The notes beneath the pieces are model-generated. The model saw nothing but the letters and a program-made list of their open reading frames with translations, made no database searches and was not told the DNA's origin. Positions 1 through 7,516 of a stretch of DNA of 64,000 bases are shown in pieces; within the stretch, counting starts at the first letter, position 1; every line of letters begins with the position of its first letter. The translations under genes were made by a program, and so were the position numbers. The DNA comes from DASVCS01 sp036381495 (GTDB lineage Bacteria; Gemmatimonadota; Gemmatimonadetes; Longimicrobiales; RSA9), in NCBI GenBank assembly GCA_036381495.1, contig DASVCS010000057.1, forward strand, positions 1-64,000, in the 5' to 3' direction.

Positions 1-1
1 T

Positions 2-1048
2 ACCTTCCGCGAACGCATGCAGGTCAACGGGCGGCCACTCGCCGAAGAGGCGATCACGGCCGCCGCGCACCGGCTCTGGCCCGCGATCCGGCGCGAAGAG
101 CCGTCCTTCTTCGAGGCGACGACGGCGATCGCGTTCCTGGCATTCGCCGAGGCCGGCGTCGATGCGGCCGTGATCGAAGTCGGGTTGGGCGGCCGGCTGG
201 ATGCCACGAACGTCATCGAGCCCGAGGTCGTGAGTCTCACCAACGTGGCGCTCGACCACGTGGAATACCTGGGAAACACTCTCGTGTCGGTGGCGCGTGA
301 GAAGGCCGGCATCATCAAGGCCGGCACGCCGACCGTGACGGCCGAGACGGATCCGGCGGTGCTCGAAGTCTTCCGCGAGCGAGCCGCCGAGGTGAGTGCG
401 CCGCTGATCGTGATCGGCGCCGCGACTCCCGCCGCCGTTCGCACGACGCGGACCGGGACCTGCTTCCGGCTCTCCACGGAGCGGTGGGGTGAGCTGCACG
501 GGGCGATCCCCCTGCTCGGGCCGCACCAAGCGCGCAACGCTGCGCTTGCAGTTCGGACTCTCGAGGCGCTCGGGGCCCCGCTGCGGCCGGACCGGGAGGC
601 CGTCGTGCAGGGGCTCGCGCGCGTCCGCTGGCCGGGCCGACTCCAATGGGAGCGCCTCGGCGGGCGGGACTGGATCTTCGATGTGGCACACAATCCGGCG
701 GCCATCCGGACGATGGTCGCGGCGCTGCGCGGGCTGCCGGTGCCGCGTCCTCTGGTCGCGGTCGTCGGGATCCTCGCCGACAAGGACTCACGCGGGATGC
801 TCGATGCGCTCGCCGGAATCGCCGACGAACTGGTCCTGACCCTGCCGCCGACCGCGCCCGAGCACCGACGCTGGGATCCGGAGGCCGTCGCACGAGAACG
901 TGCCGACCCCCACGTACGCGCCGTGCCGGACTTCGAGGAGGCGCTCGACGCTGCCGCCGCCGCCGCGGGCGACGGCACCGTGCTCGTCACGGGGTCGTTC
1001 CACACGGTCGGTGATGCGCTGTGCGCCCTCGGTCGGGCGCCGTGGTGA
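2..1048 (+). CDS. folC: Folylpolyglutamate synthase / dihydrofolate synthase, 5' partial
   Basis: FolC adds glutamate to folates and, in bifunctional forms, makes dihydrofolate from dihydropteroate; it is a cytoplasmic Mur-ligase-family enzyme. The window opens inside the gene: the frame is already open at base 2 and the first ATG at 17 is internal, so the N-terminal P-loop is missing. Visible family features are SFFEATTAIAF, the EVGLGGRLDATNV block, the SLTNVALDHVEYLGNT block with its His ligand, EKAGIIK, and later GPHQARNAALA, RWPGRLQ and DVAHNPAA. All are in the right order for the central and C-terminal domains. The stop at 1046-1048 lies 75 bases before hisS. Nothing looks broken apart from the window edge. 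Confidence 0.95.
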   Translation, partial: TFRERMQVNGRPLAEEAITAAAHRLWPAIRREEPSFFEATTAIAFLAFAEAGVDAAVIEVGLGGRLDATNVIEPEVVSLTNVALDHVEYLGNTLVSVAREKAGIIKAGTPTVTAETDPAVLEVFRERAAEVSAPLIVIGAATPAAVRTTRTGTCFRLSTERWGELHGAIPLLGPHQARNAALAVRTLEALGAPLRPDREAVVQGLARVRWPGRLQWERLGGRDWIFDVAHNPAAIRTMVAALRGLPVPRPLVAVVGILADKDSRGMLDALAGIADELVLTLPPTAPEHRRWDPEAVARERADPHVRAVPDFEEALDAAAAAAGDGTVLVTGSFHTVGDALCALGRAPW

Positions 1049-1086
1049 GCCTGCTCGCCCGGAGCCGGACGGGGCGCGATTCGCCC

Positions 1087-1116
1087 TTGCCGCCGCGCGC
1101 GTGGCCGGCCTAGATT
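1087..1116 (+). promoter_or_regulatory. Candidate sigma70-type promoter of hisS, possibly leaderless
   Basis: TTGCCG (1087-1092) and TAGATT (1111-1116) are separated by 18 bp. The hisS ATG begins only 7 bases after the -10 box, about where transcription would start, and no Shine-Dalgarno sequence precedes it. This spacing suggests a leaderless mRNA. Promoter boxes were read by eye. Confidence 0.45.
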
Positions 1117-1123
1117 CGCGGCC

Positions 1124-2404
1124 ATGACTTCCTTTCGCGGCTTGCCGGGGTTCCGGGACTTCTACCCCGATGCGTTTGCGATCCGCGCCCACATCATGGC
1201 GGCGTGGCGGGAGACGGCGCGGCGGTACGGGTTCGTCGAATACGATGGCCCACCGCTCGAGCCGCTCGAGCTCTACGTCGAGAAGAGCGGCGAGGAGATC
1301 GTCCGGCAGCTCTACAACTTCGAGGACAAGGGCGGCCGCGCGGTCTCGCTCCGGCCCGAGATGACGCCCACACTGGCGCGGATGGTCGGCGCGCGGGCGG
1401 GCGGGCTCCGCAAACCGATCCGCTGGTTCTCGATTCCACAGCTCTTCCGATACGAGCGGACGCAGCGCGGCCGGCTGCGCGAGCACTTTCAGTGGAACGT
1501 CGACATCGTCGGGGAGACGGACGTCGCCGCGGACGCGGAGGTGCTCGCGGTCGCGCTGGATTCGCTACGGATGCTGGGGCTCACGGCGGAGGACGTCGCG
1601 GCGCGCGTCAACGACCGGCGGCTCCTCGAGCGGCTCCTGCTGCACGCGGGCGTCCCGCAGGATCAGTTGCCGGCGACCTACGCGGTGATCGACAAGCTGG
1701 GCCGGGAGTCGGAGACGCGGACGGGCGAACGTCTGGGTGAGCAGGCCGGGCTCTCGGCGGAAACGATCCGCGAGGTGTTCCGCATCTTCGAGCACCGCGG
1801 GTTCGACGACCTGGCGCGGGCGTACGCGGGTGTCGATGGACTCGAAGACGAGCTCGATCGCCTGGCCCGGTACTTCTCGCGACTCAACGACATGGGGCTG
1901 GGCGACTTCGTCGTCTTCGATCCCGCCATCGTGCGCGGCCTCGCCTACTACACGGGGATCGTCTTCGAGGTCTTCGACCGGCGCGGCGAGTTCCGCGCCA
2001 TCTGCGGCGGCGGCCGCTACGACAACCTCCTGAGCGCACTCAGCGATGTCGACTTGCCGGCGCTCGGCTTCGGGATGGGCGACGTCGTCCTCGCCGAGAT
2101 CCTGGCCGAGCGCGGGCTGCTCCCGTCTTACGAGCCGCATCTCGACTTCTACCTGGTCGCGATCAGCGAGGCGGAACGCCCCCCGCTCCTCCGGTTGGCG
2201 CACCGCCTGCGGAACGCCGGCGCCTCGGTGGCGTACACCCTGCATCCGGCAGGTGTCGGACGGCAGTTCAAAGATGCGGATGCCGCGGGCGCGCAACGTG
2301 TGGTCGTGCTCGGGCCCAGCGAGGTCGCCGAAGGGGTGGCCGTCGTCCGCGAGATGGCGACCGGGACCGAGCGGCGGGTACCCCTGGAAGAGATCGCGCC
2401 GTGA
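1124..2404 (+). CDS. hisS: Histidine--tRNA ligase
   Basis: Class II aminoacyl-tRNA synthetase that charges tRNA-His. Motif 1 and 2 regions are visible (SLRPEMTPTLARM, RYERTQRGRLREHFQWNVDIVG), followed by the histidine-binding GLAYYTGIVFEVF segment and motif 3 in ICGGGRYDNLL. The C-terminal anticodon-binding domain covers roughly residues 335-426 (LVAISEAERPPLLRL to the end). At 426 aa it has normal length. HisZ, the catalytically dead paralogue, is unlikely because the substrate and ATP motifs are intact. No ribosome binding site is visible before the ATG; see the promoter at 1087. Downstream genes follow closely, so it probably heads an operon through proS, lysA and guaA. Confidence 0.94.
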   Translation: MTSFRGLPGFRDFYPDAFAIRAHIMAAWRETARRYGFVEYDGPPLEPLELYVEKSGEEIVRQLYNFEDKGGRAVSLRPEMTPTLARMVGARAGGLRKPIRWFSIPQLFRYERTQRGRLREHFQWNVDIVGETDVAADAEVLAVALDSLRMLGLTAEDVAARVNDRRLLERLLLHAGVPQDQLPATYAVIDKLGRESETRTGERLGEQAGLSAETIREVFRIFEHRGFDDLARAYAGVDGLEDELDRLARYFSRLNDMGLGDFVVFDPAIVRGLAYYTGIVFEVFDRRGEFRAICGGGRYDNLLSALSDVDLPALGFGMGDVVLAEILAERGLLPSYEPHLDFYLVAISEAERPPLLRLAHRLRNAGASVAYTLHPAGVGRQFKDADAAGAQRVVVLGPSEVAEGVAVVREMATGTERRVPLEEIAP

Positions 2405-2414
2405 GGTACGGGTC

Positions 2415-2714
2415 GTGGATCGGGAGCCGGTGGCCCCGGATCCCGAGCACCAGGCGCGCCATCGGCTCATCCGGCGCGCAACATGGTACACCATTGGCCT
2501 CTTCGCCGCGGCCGCACGGGGGGCCGTGGGCGGGGCGGCACTCATCGCGTGGATACTGTCGTCGGCCCGGCTCCGGTTCCTCGAGACGTGGATCGCCCTC
2601 TCGATCCTCATCCCGGGCATCCCGCGGATCGGCCGGGCCGTGGAGGCGCTGAGGGACGGCCGTGGGATCGGAGCCGGTGACCGCGACGACGGAGGGGGAG
2701 GCACGGAGGTCTGA
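2415..2714 (+). CDS. Small membrane protein between hisS and proS
   Basis: A 99-aa protein that I do not recognise. The GTG start at 2415 has GAGG eight bases upstream, overlapping the hisS stop. The stop overlaps the proS start as TGATG (2712-2716), which argues for real, coupled translation. A basic N-terminal stretch (HQARHRLIRRATWY) leads into two hydrophobic segments, about residues 26-48 (TIGLFAAAARGAVGGAALIAW) and 53-68 (ALSILIPGIP region). The tail is Gly/Asp-rich. Topology suggests a two-pass inner-membrane protein. Its position inside a synthetase operon does not define a role, so no function is assigned. Confidence 0.6.
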   Translation: MDREPVAPDPEHQARHRLIRRATWYTIGLFAAAARGAVGGAALIAWILSSARLRFLETWIALSILIPGIPRIGRAVEALRDGRGIGAGDRDDGGGGTEV

Positions 2715-4213
2715 TGGCGGAAGACAGGGCGCTGACGCCCCGCGCAGAGGATTTCAGCGCGTGGTACAACGAGGTGGTGCAGCGGGCGGAACTCGCGGAC
2801 TACTCGCCGGTCCGCGGGAGTATGGTCATCCGCCCCTACGGCTACGCTCTCTGGGAGAACATGCAGCGGGCGCTGGACGGGATGTTCAAGGCGACGGGAC
2901 ATCAGAACGCGTACTTCCCGTTGCTGATCCCGCTCAGCTTTCTGGCGCGCGAGGCGGAGCACGTCGAGGGCTTCGCGAAGGAGATGGCGATCGTCACGCA
3001 CACGCGCCTGGTCGCCGCGCCGGGCGGCGGACTCATGCCGGATCCGGACTCGAAGCTCGAGGAGCCGCTCATCATCCGGCCGACGTCGGAGACGATCATC
3101 TACGCGATGTTCGCGAAGTGGGTGCAGAGCTACCGGGACCTGCCGCTGCTGGTGAACCAGTGGGCGAACGTGGTGCGCTGGGAGATGCGCACGCGGCTCT
3201 TCCTGCGGACGGCGGAATTCCTGTGGCAGGAGGGGCACACGGCGCACGCGTCCGAGACGGAGGCCGAGGAAGAGGCGCTCCGCATGGTCGGCGTGTACCG
3301 CGAGTTCATGGACGACTGGATGGCGATGCCCCCCGTGGTGGGGCGTAAGACGGAGGCGGAGAAGTTCCCGGGCGCGGTGCGCACGTACGCGTGCGAGGCG
3401 ATGATGCAGGACAATCGTGCGCTCCAGGCGGGCACCTCGCACATGCTCGGGCAGAACTTCGCACGGCAGTTCGACCTCAAGTTCCAGGCGGAGTCGGGCG
3501 ACTGGGAATTCGCCTGGAACACGTCCTGGGGCGTCTCGACGCGCCTGGTGGGCGGACTGGTCATGACGCACGGCGATGATGTCGGGATCGTGGTGCCACC
3601 GCGACTCGCACCGCATCAGGTGGTCATCGTACCCATCTCGCGGCGGGATGAAGAGCGGGCGCTCGTCATGGAGAAGGCGGCGGCGTACGCGCAGGCGCTG
3701 GAAGGCCAGGCGCTGAGGGTGCATGTGGACGGGCGGGAGAACATGACGCCGGGCGCGAAGTTCTACGAGTGGGAGCGCAAGGGCGTGCCACTGCGCATCG
3801 AGGTCGGGCCGCGGGATGTGGCCAACGAGCAGTTCGTGTTGGTCCGCCGGATCGAGGCGGGGGAAGGGCCGCGCAAGGAGGTGGTGGGAGAGGCGGCGCT
3901 CGGGACGATCGCCGAGCGGCTGGACGGCATCCAGCGGGCGATGCTCGATGCGGCGGTCCGGCGCCGCGAGGCGAATTCGCATCGTGACGTCGGGGACTAC
4001 GCACGTTTCCGTGAGATCATCGAAGGGAGCGGCGGATTCGTGTACACGGGCTGGTGCGGCGCGCCGGCGTGCGAGGAGAAGGTCAAGGAAGAGACGAAGG
4101 CGACGATCCGGGTGCTGCCGTTCGCGGAGTTCCGCACGCCGGACGGGCCGAAGCGGTGCGTCGTCTGCGGGGGCGCGGCGGAGGAGGAGGCGCTCTGGGC
4201 GCGGGCGTACTGA
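2714..4213 (+). CDS. proS: Proline--tRNA ligase, archaeal/eukaryotic type
   Basis: Class II synthetase that charges tRNA-Pro. The 499-aa length, absence of an inserted editing domain and the C-terminal zinc-binding-like extension place it in the shorter archaeal/eukaryotic-like group. Visible signatures are SMVIRPYGYALWENMQ, LIIRPTSETIIYAMFAKW (motif 2 region), VVRWEMRTRLFLRTAEFLWQEG and LQAGTSHMLGQNFARQFD (motif 3 region). The anticodon-binding domain starts around residue 290. Cysteines in CGAPACEEKV and CVVCGG near the end are the extension's likely metal ligands. The start shares bases with the preceding stop and is preceded by ACGGAGG. The end overlaps lysA by four bases if the proposed CTG start of lysA is correct. 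Confidence 0.95.
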   Translation: MAEDRALTPRAEDFSAWYNEVVQRAELADYSPVRGSMVIRPYGYALWENMQRALDGMFKATGHQNAYFPLLIPLSFLAREAEHVEGFAKEMAIVTHTRLVAAPGGGLMPDPDSKLEEPLIIRPTSETIIYAMFAKWVQSYRDLPLLVNQWANVVRWEMRTRLFLRTAEFLWQEGHTAHASETEAEEEALRMVGVYREFMDDWMAMPPVVGRKTEAEKFPGAVRTYACEAMMQDNRALQAGTSHMLGQNFARQFDLKFQAESGDWEFAWNTSWGVSTRLVGGLVMTHGDDVGIVVPPRLAPHQVVIVPISRRDEERALVMEKAAAYAQALEGQALRVHVDGRENMTPGAKFYEWERKGVPLRIEVGPRDVANEQFVLVRRIEAGEGPRKEVVGEAALGTIAERLDGIQRAMLDAAVRRREANSHRDVGDYARFREIIEGSGGFVYTGWCGAPACEEKVKEETKATIRVLPFAEFRTPDGPKRCVVCGGAAEEEALWARAY

Positions 4214-5469
4214 GTCGGCAGGACGCGTTCACCTTCCGGGGCGGGCGCCTCCACTGCGAGGACGTGCCGTTGGACGACGTGGTGGCCGCGCACGGCACGC
4301 CGCTGTACGTCTACAGCCGCCGGGCGATCGTGGACCGGTTCCGCGAAGTGGACGCCGCGTTCGGTGCGGTGGACCGGCTCATCGCGTACTCGGTCAAGGC
4401 GAACGGCAACCTGTCGATCCTGCGGCTGCTTGCCGCGGAGGGGGCGGGCGCGGACATCGTGAGCGGCGGTGAGCTGTTCCGCGCGCTCCGCGCGGGGATC
4501 GCGCCGGAACGCATCGTCTTCAGCGGCGTCGGGAAGACGGTCCCCGAGATGGCCGCGGCGCTGCAAGCGGGGATCCGCGGCTTCAACGTCGAGAGCGAGG
4601 GGGAATTGCGAGCGCTCTCGCACCTCGCATCGGTCCTCGGCCTGGAGGCGCCGGTGGGGTTCCGGATCAATCCGGACATCGAGAGTCCCACGCCGCACGC
4701 GTACACCCGGACGGGACACCGCGCGACGAAGTTCGGGATTTCCAGCGAGGATGTGGCGCGGCTCTACCGACTGGCGGTCGAGCTGCCGGGGGTGCGCGTG
4801 TGCGGCATCGACGTACACATCGGCAGCCAGATCCTCGACCCCGAGCCCTACCGCAGGGCGCTTGACCACGTGCTGGGGCACGTCGACGCGTTGCACGGCG
4901 ATGGCATCGACATCGAGTACGTCGATCTGGGCGGCGGGTTCGGCATCGGGTACGACGAGGCTGCCGGCCCGGAGATGCGCGATTTTGCGGAGGTGATCAC
5001 GCCGCCGTTGCACGAGCGAGGGCTCGAGCTGGTCATCGAACCAGGCCGTTACATTGTCGGCCCGGCGGGCGTACTCCTCGCGCGCGTCCTGTACATCAAG
5101 GAGATGGGCGGCAAGATCTTCATCGTGACGGATGCCGGGATGAACGATCTGTTGCGACCGAGCCATTACGCGGGATATCACGCCGTCGAGCCGGCGCGGC
5201 GGATGCCGGGACGAGAGGTCGTCCGAGCCGATGTGGTCGGGCCGATCTGCGAGACGGGCGATTTCCTGGCGTTGAACCGCGAAATCGGACGTCCGCGAGA
5301 AGGAGAGTTGCTCGCCATCCGGACCGCCGGCGCCTACGGCTTCTCGATGGCATCGCAGTACAACGCGCGTCCGCGTCCGGCCGAGGTGCTCGTGGAGGGC
5401 TCGGCATTCCGACTGATCCGCCGGCGCGAGTCGTACGAGGACCTGGTGCGGGGGGAGGAGGAGCTTTGA
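4210..5469 (+). CDS. lysA: Diaminopimelate decarboxylase
   Basis: PLP enzyme that decarboxylates meso-diaminopimelate, the last step of lysine synthesis. The PLP-binding Lys lies in AYSVKANGN (about residue 63). Further signatures are GADIVSGGEL, GFRINPDI, HIGSQI, YVDLGGGFGI and EPGRYIVGPAGVL. The C-terminal barrel carries GPICETGDFLA and AGAYGFSMASQYN, including the catalytic Cys. The start is uncertain because no ATG or GTG fits well. CTG at 4210 overlaps the proS stop (CTGA) and gives the usual short lead before the first conserved Phe; GTG at 4156 is the alternative. From 4210 the protein is 419 aa, normal for LysA. The aminotransferase at 32.0 kb may act upstream in the same pathway. Confidence 0.93.
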   Translation: MSRQDAFTFRGGRLHCEDVPLDDVVAAHGTPLYVYSRRAIVDRFREVDAAFGAVDRLIAYSVKANGNLSILRLLAAEGAGADIVSGGELFRALRAGIAPERIVFSGVGKTVPEMAAALQAGIRGFNVESEGELRALSHLASVLGLEAPVGFRINPDIESPTPHAYTRTGHRATKFGISSEDVARLYRLAVELPGVRVCGIDVHIGSQILDPEPYRRALDHVLGHVDALHGDGIDIEYVDLGGGFGIGYDEAAGPEMRDFAEVITPPLHERGLELVIEPGRYIVGPAGVLLARVLYIKEMGGKIFIVTDAGMNDLLRPSHYAGYHAVEPARRMPGREVVRADVVGPICETGDFLALNREIGRPREGELLAIRTAGAYGFSMASQYNARPRPAEVLVEGSAFRLIRRRESYEDLVRGEEEL

Positions 5470-5503
5470 CCTGGAACGCTTGTTCCGTCCCGGTGGCCGC
5501 GCC

Positions 5504-7072
5504 GTGGACGAACCCGAGAATGACCCTGGAATGCAAGACCGGATCCTGATCCTCGATTTCGGTTCCCAGTTCACGCAACTCATCGCGCGGCGTATCCGCG
5601 AGGAACGCGTCTATTGCGAGATCCACCCGCCCACGCTTTCGGTCGACCAAATCCGCGAGTGGGCGCCTCGAGGGATCGTGTTGTCCGGCGGCCCCGCTTC
5701 CGTGTACGATCGCGACGTGCCGACGGCCGATCCCGCGCTGCTCACGCTCGGGATCCCGATCCTCGGAATCTGTTACGGGATGCAGCTCATTGCGCACCTG
5801 GAGGGTGGCCGGGTCATCAGTGGTCGCCGCGAGTACGGTCGGGCGGAGCTGATCGTGGATGAGCCGGACGAGTTGTTCGAGGGTTTCGCGCCCGCGGCGG
5901 CGGTAGCGGTGTGGGCGAGCCACGGGGACCATGTGGACGAGCCGCCGGTCGGCTACCGCGGGCTGGCATCGAGCCCGGCGCTGCCTGTCGCGGCGTTTCG
6001 CGCCGTGGACCGGCCGATCTACGGCGTGCAGTTCCACCCCGAGGTGGCGCACACGCCGCGGGGTGACGAAATCCTCTCGAACTTTCTGTTCCGGATCTGT
6101 GGATGCGAGCCGACGTGGACGGCCGGATCGTTCATCGACGATGCGGTCTCGCGGGTGCGCGCGCAGGTCGGTGATGCCCGGGTGATCTGCGGCCTCTCGG
6201 GGGGCGTGGATTCGTCGGTCGCGGCGGCGTTGGTGCACCGCGCGGTCGGTGAGCGGTTGACCTGCATCTTCGTCGATACCGGGCTCCTGCGGAGCGGCGA
6301 GGCGGAGAGCGTCGAGCGGACGTTCCGGCGCCACCTGGGCATCGACCTGGTGGTCGTGGACGCGTCGCGCGAGTTCCTGGATGGCTTGCGCGGAGTCGAA
6401 GACCCGGAGCAGAAGCGGAAGCGGATCGGCGAGACGTTCATCCGCGTCTTCGAGCGGGCGGCGCGGGAGGCGGGGCGCACATCGCGGTTCCTGGTCCAGG
6501 GTACGCTCTATCCGGACGTGATCGAGTCGCTCTCGGTCCACGGTCCGTCGGCGACCATCAAGACGCACCACAACGTGGGCGGGCTGCCGGCGGAGATGCC
6601 GTTCGAGCTGGTCGAGCCGCTGCGCGAGTTGTTCAAGGACGAGGTGCGGCAGGTCGGGCGGGAGCTGGGGCTGCCGGAGGAGCTGGTCGGGCGCCACCCG
6701 TTCCCCGGTCCCGGCCTGGCGATCCGCGTGCTGGGCGAGGTCACCGAGCCGCGGCTGGCCACGCTCCGCGCCGTGGATGCGATCTATCTCGAGGAGATCC
6801 GCGCCGCGGGCCTCTACGACGACATCTGGCAGGCGTTCGCGGTGCTCCTCCCGGTCCGCAGCGTGGGCGTCATGGGCGATCACCGGACCTACGAGCACGT
6901 GGCGGCACTCCGCGCCGTGACCAGCCGCGACGGGATGACCGCGGACTGGTTCCCGTTCCCGCCCGAGGTGCTCAGCCGTATGGCATCGCGCATCATCAAC
7001 GAGGTCCCGGGGGTCAACCGCGTGTGCTACGACATCAGCTCGAAGCCGCCGGCGACGATCGAGTGGGAGTGA
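5504..7072 (+). CDS. guaA: GMP synthase, glutamine-hydrolysing
   Basis: Converts XMP to GMP using glutamine and ATP. The class I glutaminase domain (about residues 10-200) has RILILDFGSQFTQLIARR, nucleophile Cys90 in GICYGMQL, and GVQFHPEV carrying the catalytic His. The ATP pyrophosphatase domain has GLSGGVDSS, then the XMP-binding dimerisation domain includes HPFPGPGLAIRVLGE and the terminal ISSKPPATIEWE. Start choice is weak: GTG 5504, TTG 5480 or ATG 5531 all keep the glutaminase domain whole, and none has a strong ribosome binding site. From 5504 the protein is 522 aa. It sits 34 bases after lysA and is probably cotranscribed with it. Together with purN and purH at 58 kb it represents purine synthesis in this window. 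Confidence 0.95.
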   Translation: MDEPENDPGMQDRILILDFGSQFTQLIARRIREERVYCEIHPPTLSVDQIREWAPRGIVLSGGPASVYDRDVPTADPALLTLGIPILGICYGMQLIAHLEGGRVISGRREYGRAELIVDEPDELFEGFAPAAAVAVWASHGDHVDEPPVGYRGLASSPALPVAAFRAVDRPIYGVQFHPEVAHTPRGDEILSNFLFRICGCEPTWTAGSFIDDAVSRVRAQVGDARVICGLSGGVDSSVAAALVHRAVGERLTCIFVDTGLLRSGEAESVERTFRRHLGIDLVVVDASREFLDGLRGVEDPEQKRKRIGETFIRVFERAAREAGRTSRFLVQGTLYPDVIESLSVHGPSATIKTHHNVGGLPAEMPFELVEPLRELFKDEVRQVGRELGLPEELVGRHPFPGPGLAIRVLGEVTEPRLATLRAVDAIYLEEIRAAGLYDDIWQAFAVLLPVRSVGVMGDHRTYEHVAALRAVTSRDGMTADWFPFPPEVLSRMASRIINEVPGVNRVCYDISSKPPATIEWE

Positions 7073-7132
7073 CGCCGCGCGAGCACGGTCGCGCCGCAAT
7101 GCCGCGGATCGGTGCACGTCCGGCAGGGAGCG

Positions 7133-7147
7133 GCCCCGGTTCGGGGC
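7133..7147 (+). terminator. GC-rich hairpin after guaA
   Basis: A 6-bp perfect stem (GCCCCG / CGGGGC) with a GTT loop lies about 60 bases after guaA. No U-tract follows, so it is a weak terminator candidate. It would end the folC-guaA run before the oppositely oriented small gene. Confidence 0.3.
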
Positions 7148-7217
7148 GGTGCGGGACGGAAGTGGGGAGTCGGGGCGCCCGGGCCGCACCCGGGGCACGG
7201 GGGTCCGGTGTGGAGGA

Positions 7218-7433
7218 TCAGGCGCCGTCGCGGTCCGAGTCGATCTGCGATGCGCCTTCGGCCGTCAGGCGACGCAGGTAGATGCCGGCGTAATTCTCGT
7301 CGATCGCGGCCAGGCGGTTCTCCGGCGTCGCGGGGTACTGGGCGTCGCAACGGTCGCAACGGATCGAGCGTGTTTCACCGGTTCCGACCAGCCGCCAGTT
7401 GCCCGTGCATTCACCGTATGCGTGGTCCAACAC
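7218..7433 (-). CDS. Small CxxC protein of unknown function
   Basis: A 71-aa product on the minus strand. The GTG start at 7433 is supported by GGAGGAG nine bases upstream. The protein contains one CxxC pair (IRCDRCDAQY) and an upstream lone Cys (GECTGNW), consistent with a single small metal-binding or redox motif. The second half (ENRLAAIDENYAGIYLRRLTAEG) looks helical. I do not recognise the family. It stands alone between guaA and the MurE-like gene, in opposite orientation to both. Confidence 0.55.
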   Translation of the reverse strand: MLDHAYGECTGNWRLVGTGETRSIRCDRCDAQYPATPENRLAAIDENYAGIYLRRLTAEGASQIDSDRDGA

Positions 7434-7516
7434 CGTGACTACACTCCTCCGGCGTCCTACGCGGGCGACGCAGCAGCGCCGCCCACTGGTTCGGGAGTGC
7501 AATCTCTACGCCACGC

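Noticed and set aside
1124..2404. HisZ regulatory paralogue
   Set aside because: Catalytic motifs and the anticodon-binding domain of HisS are intact, and no his biosynthesis genes are near.
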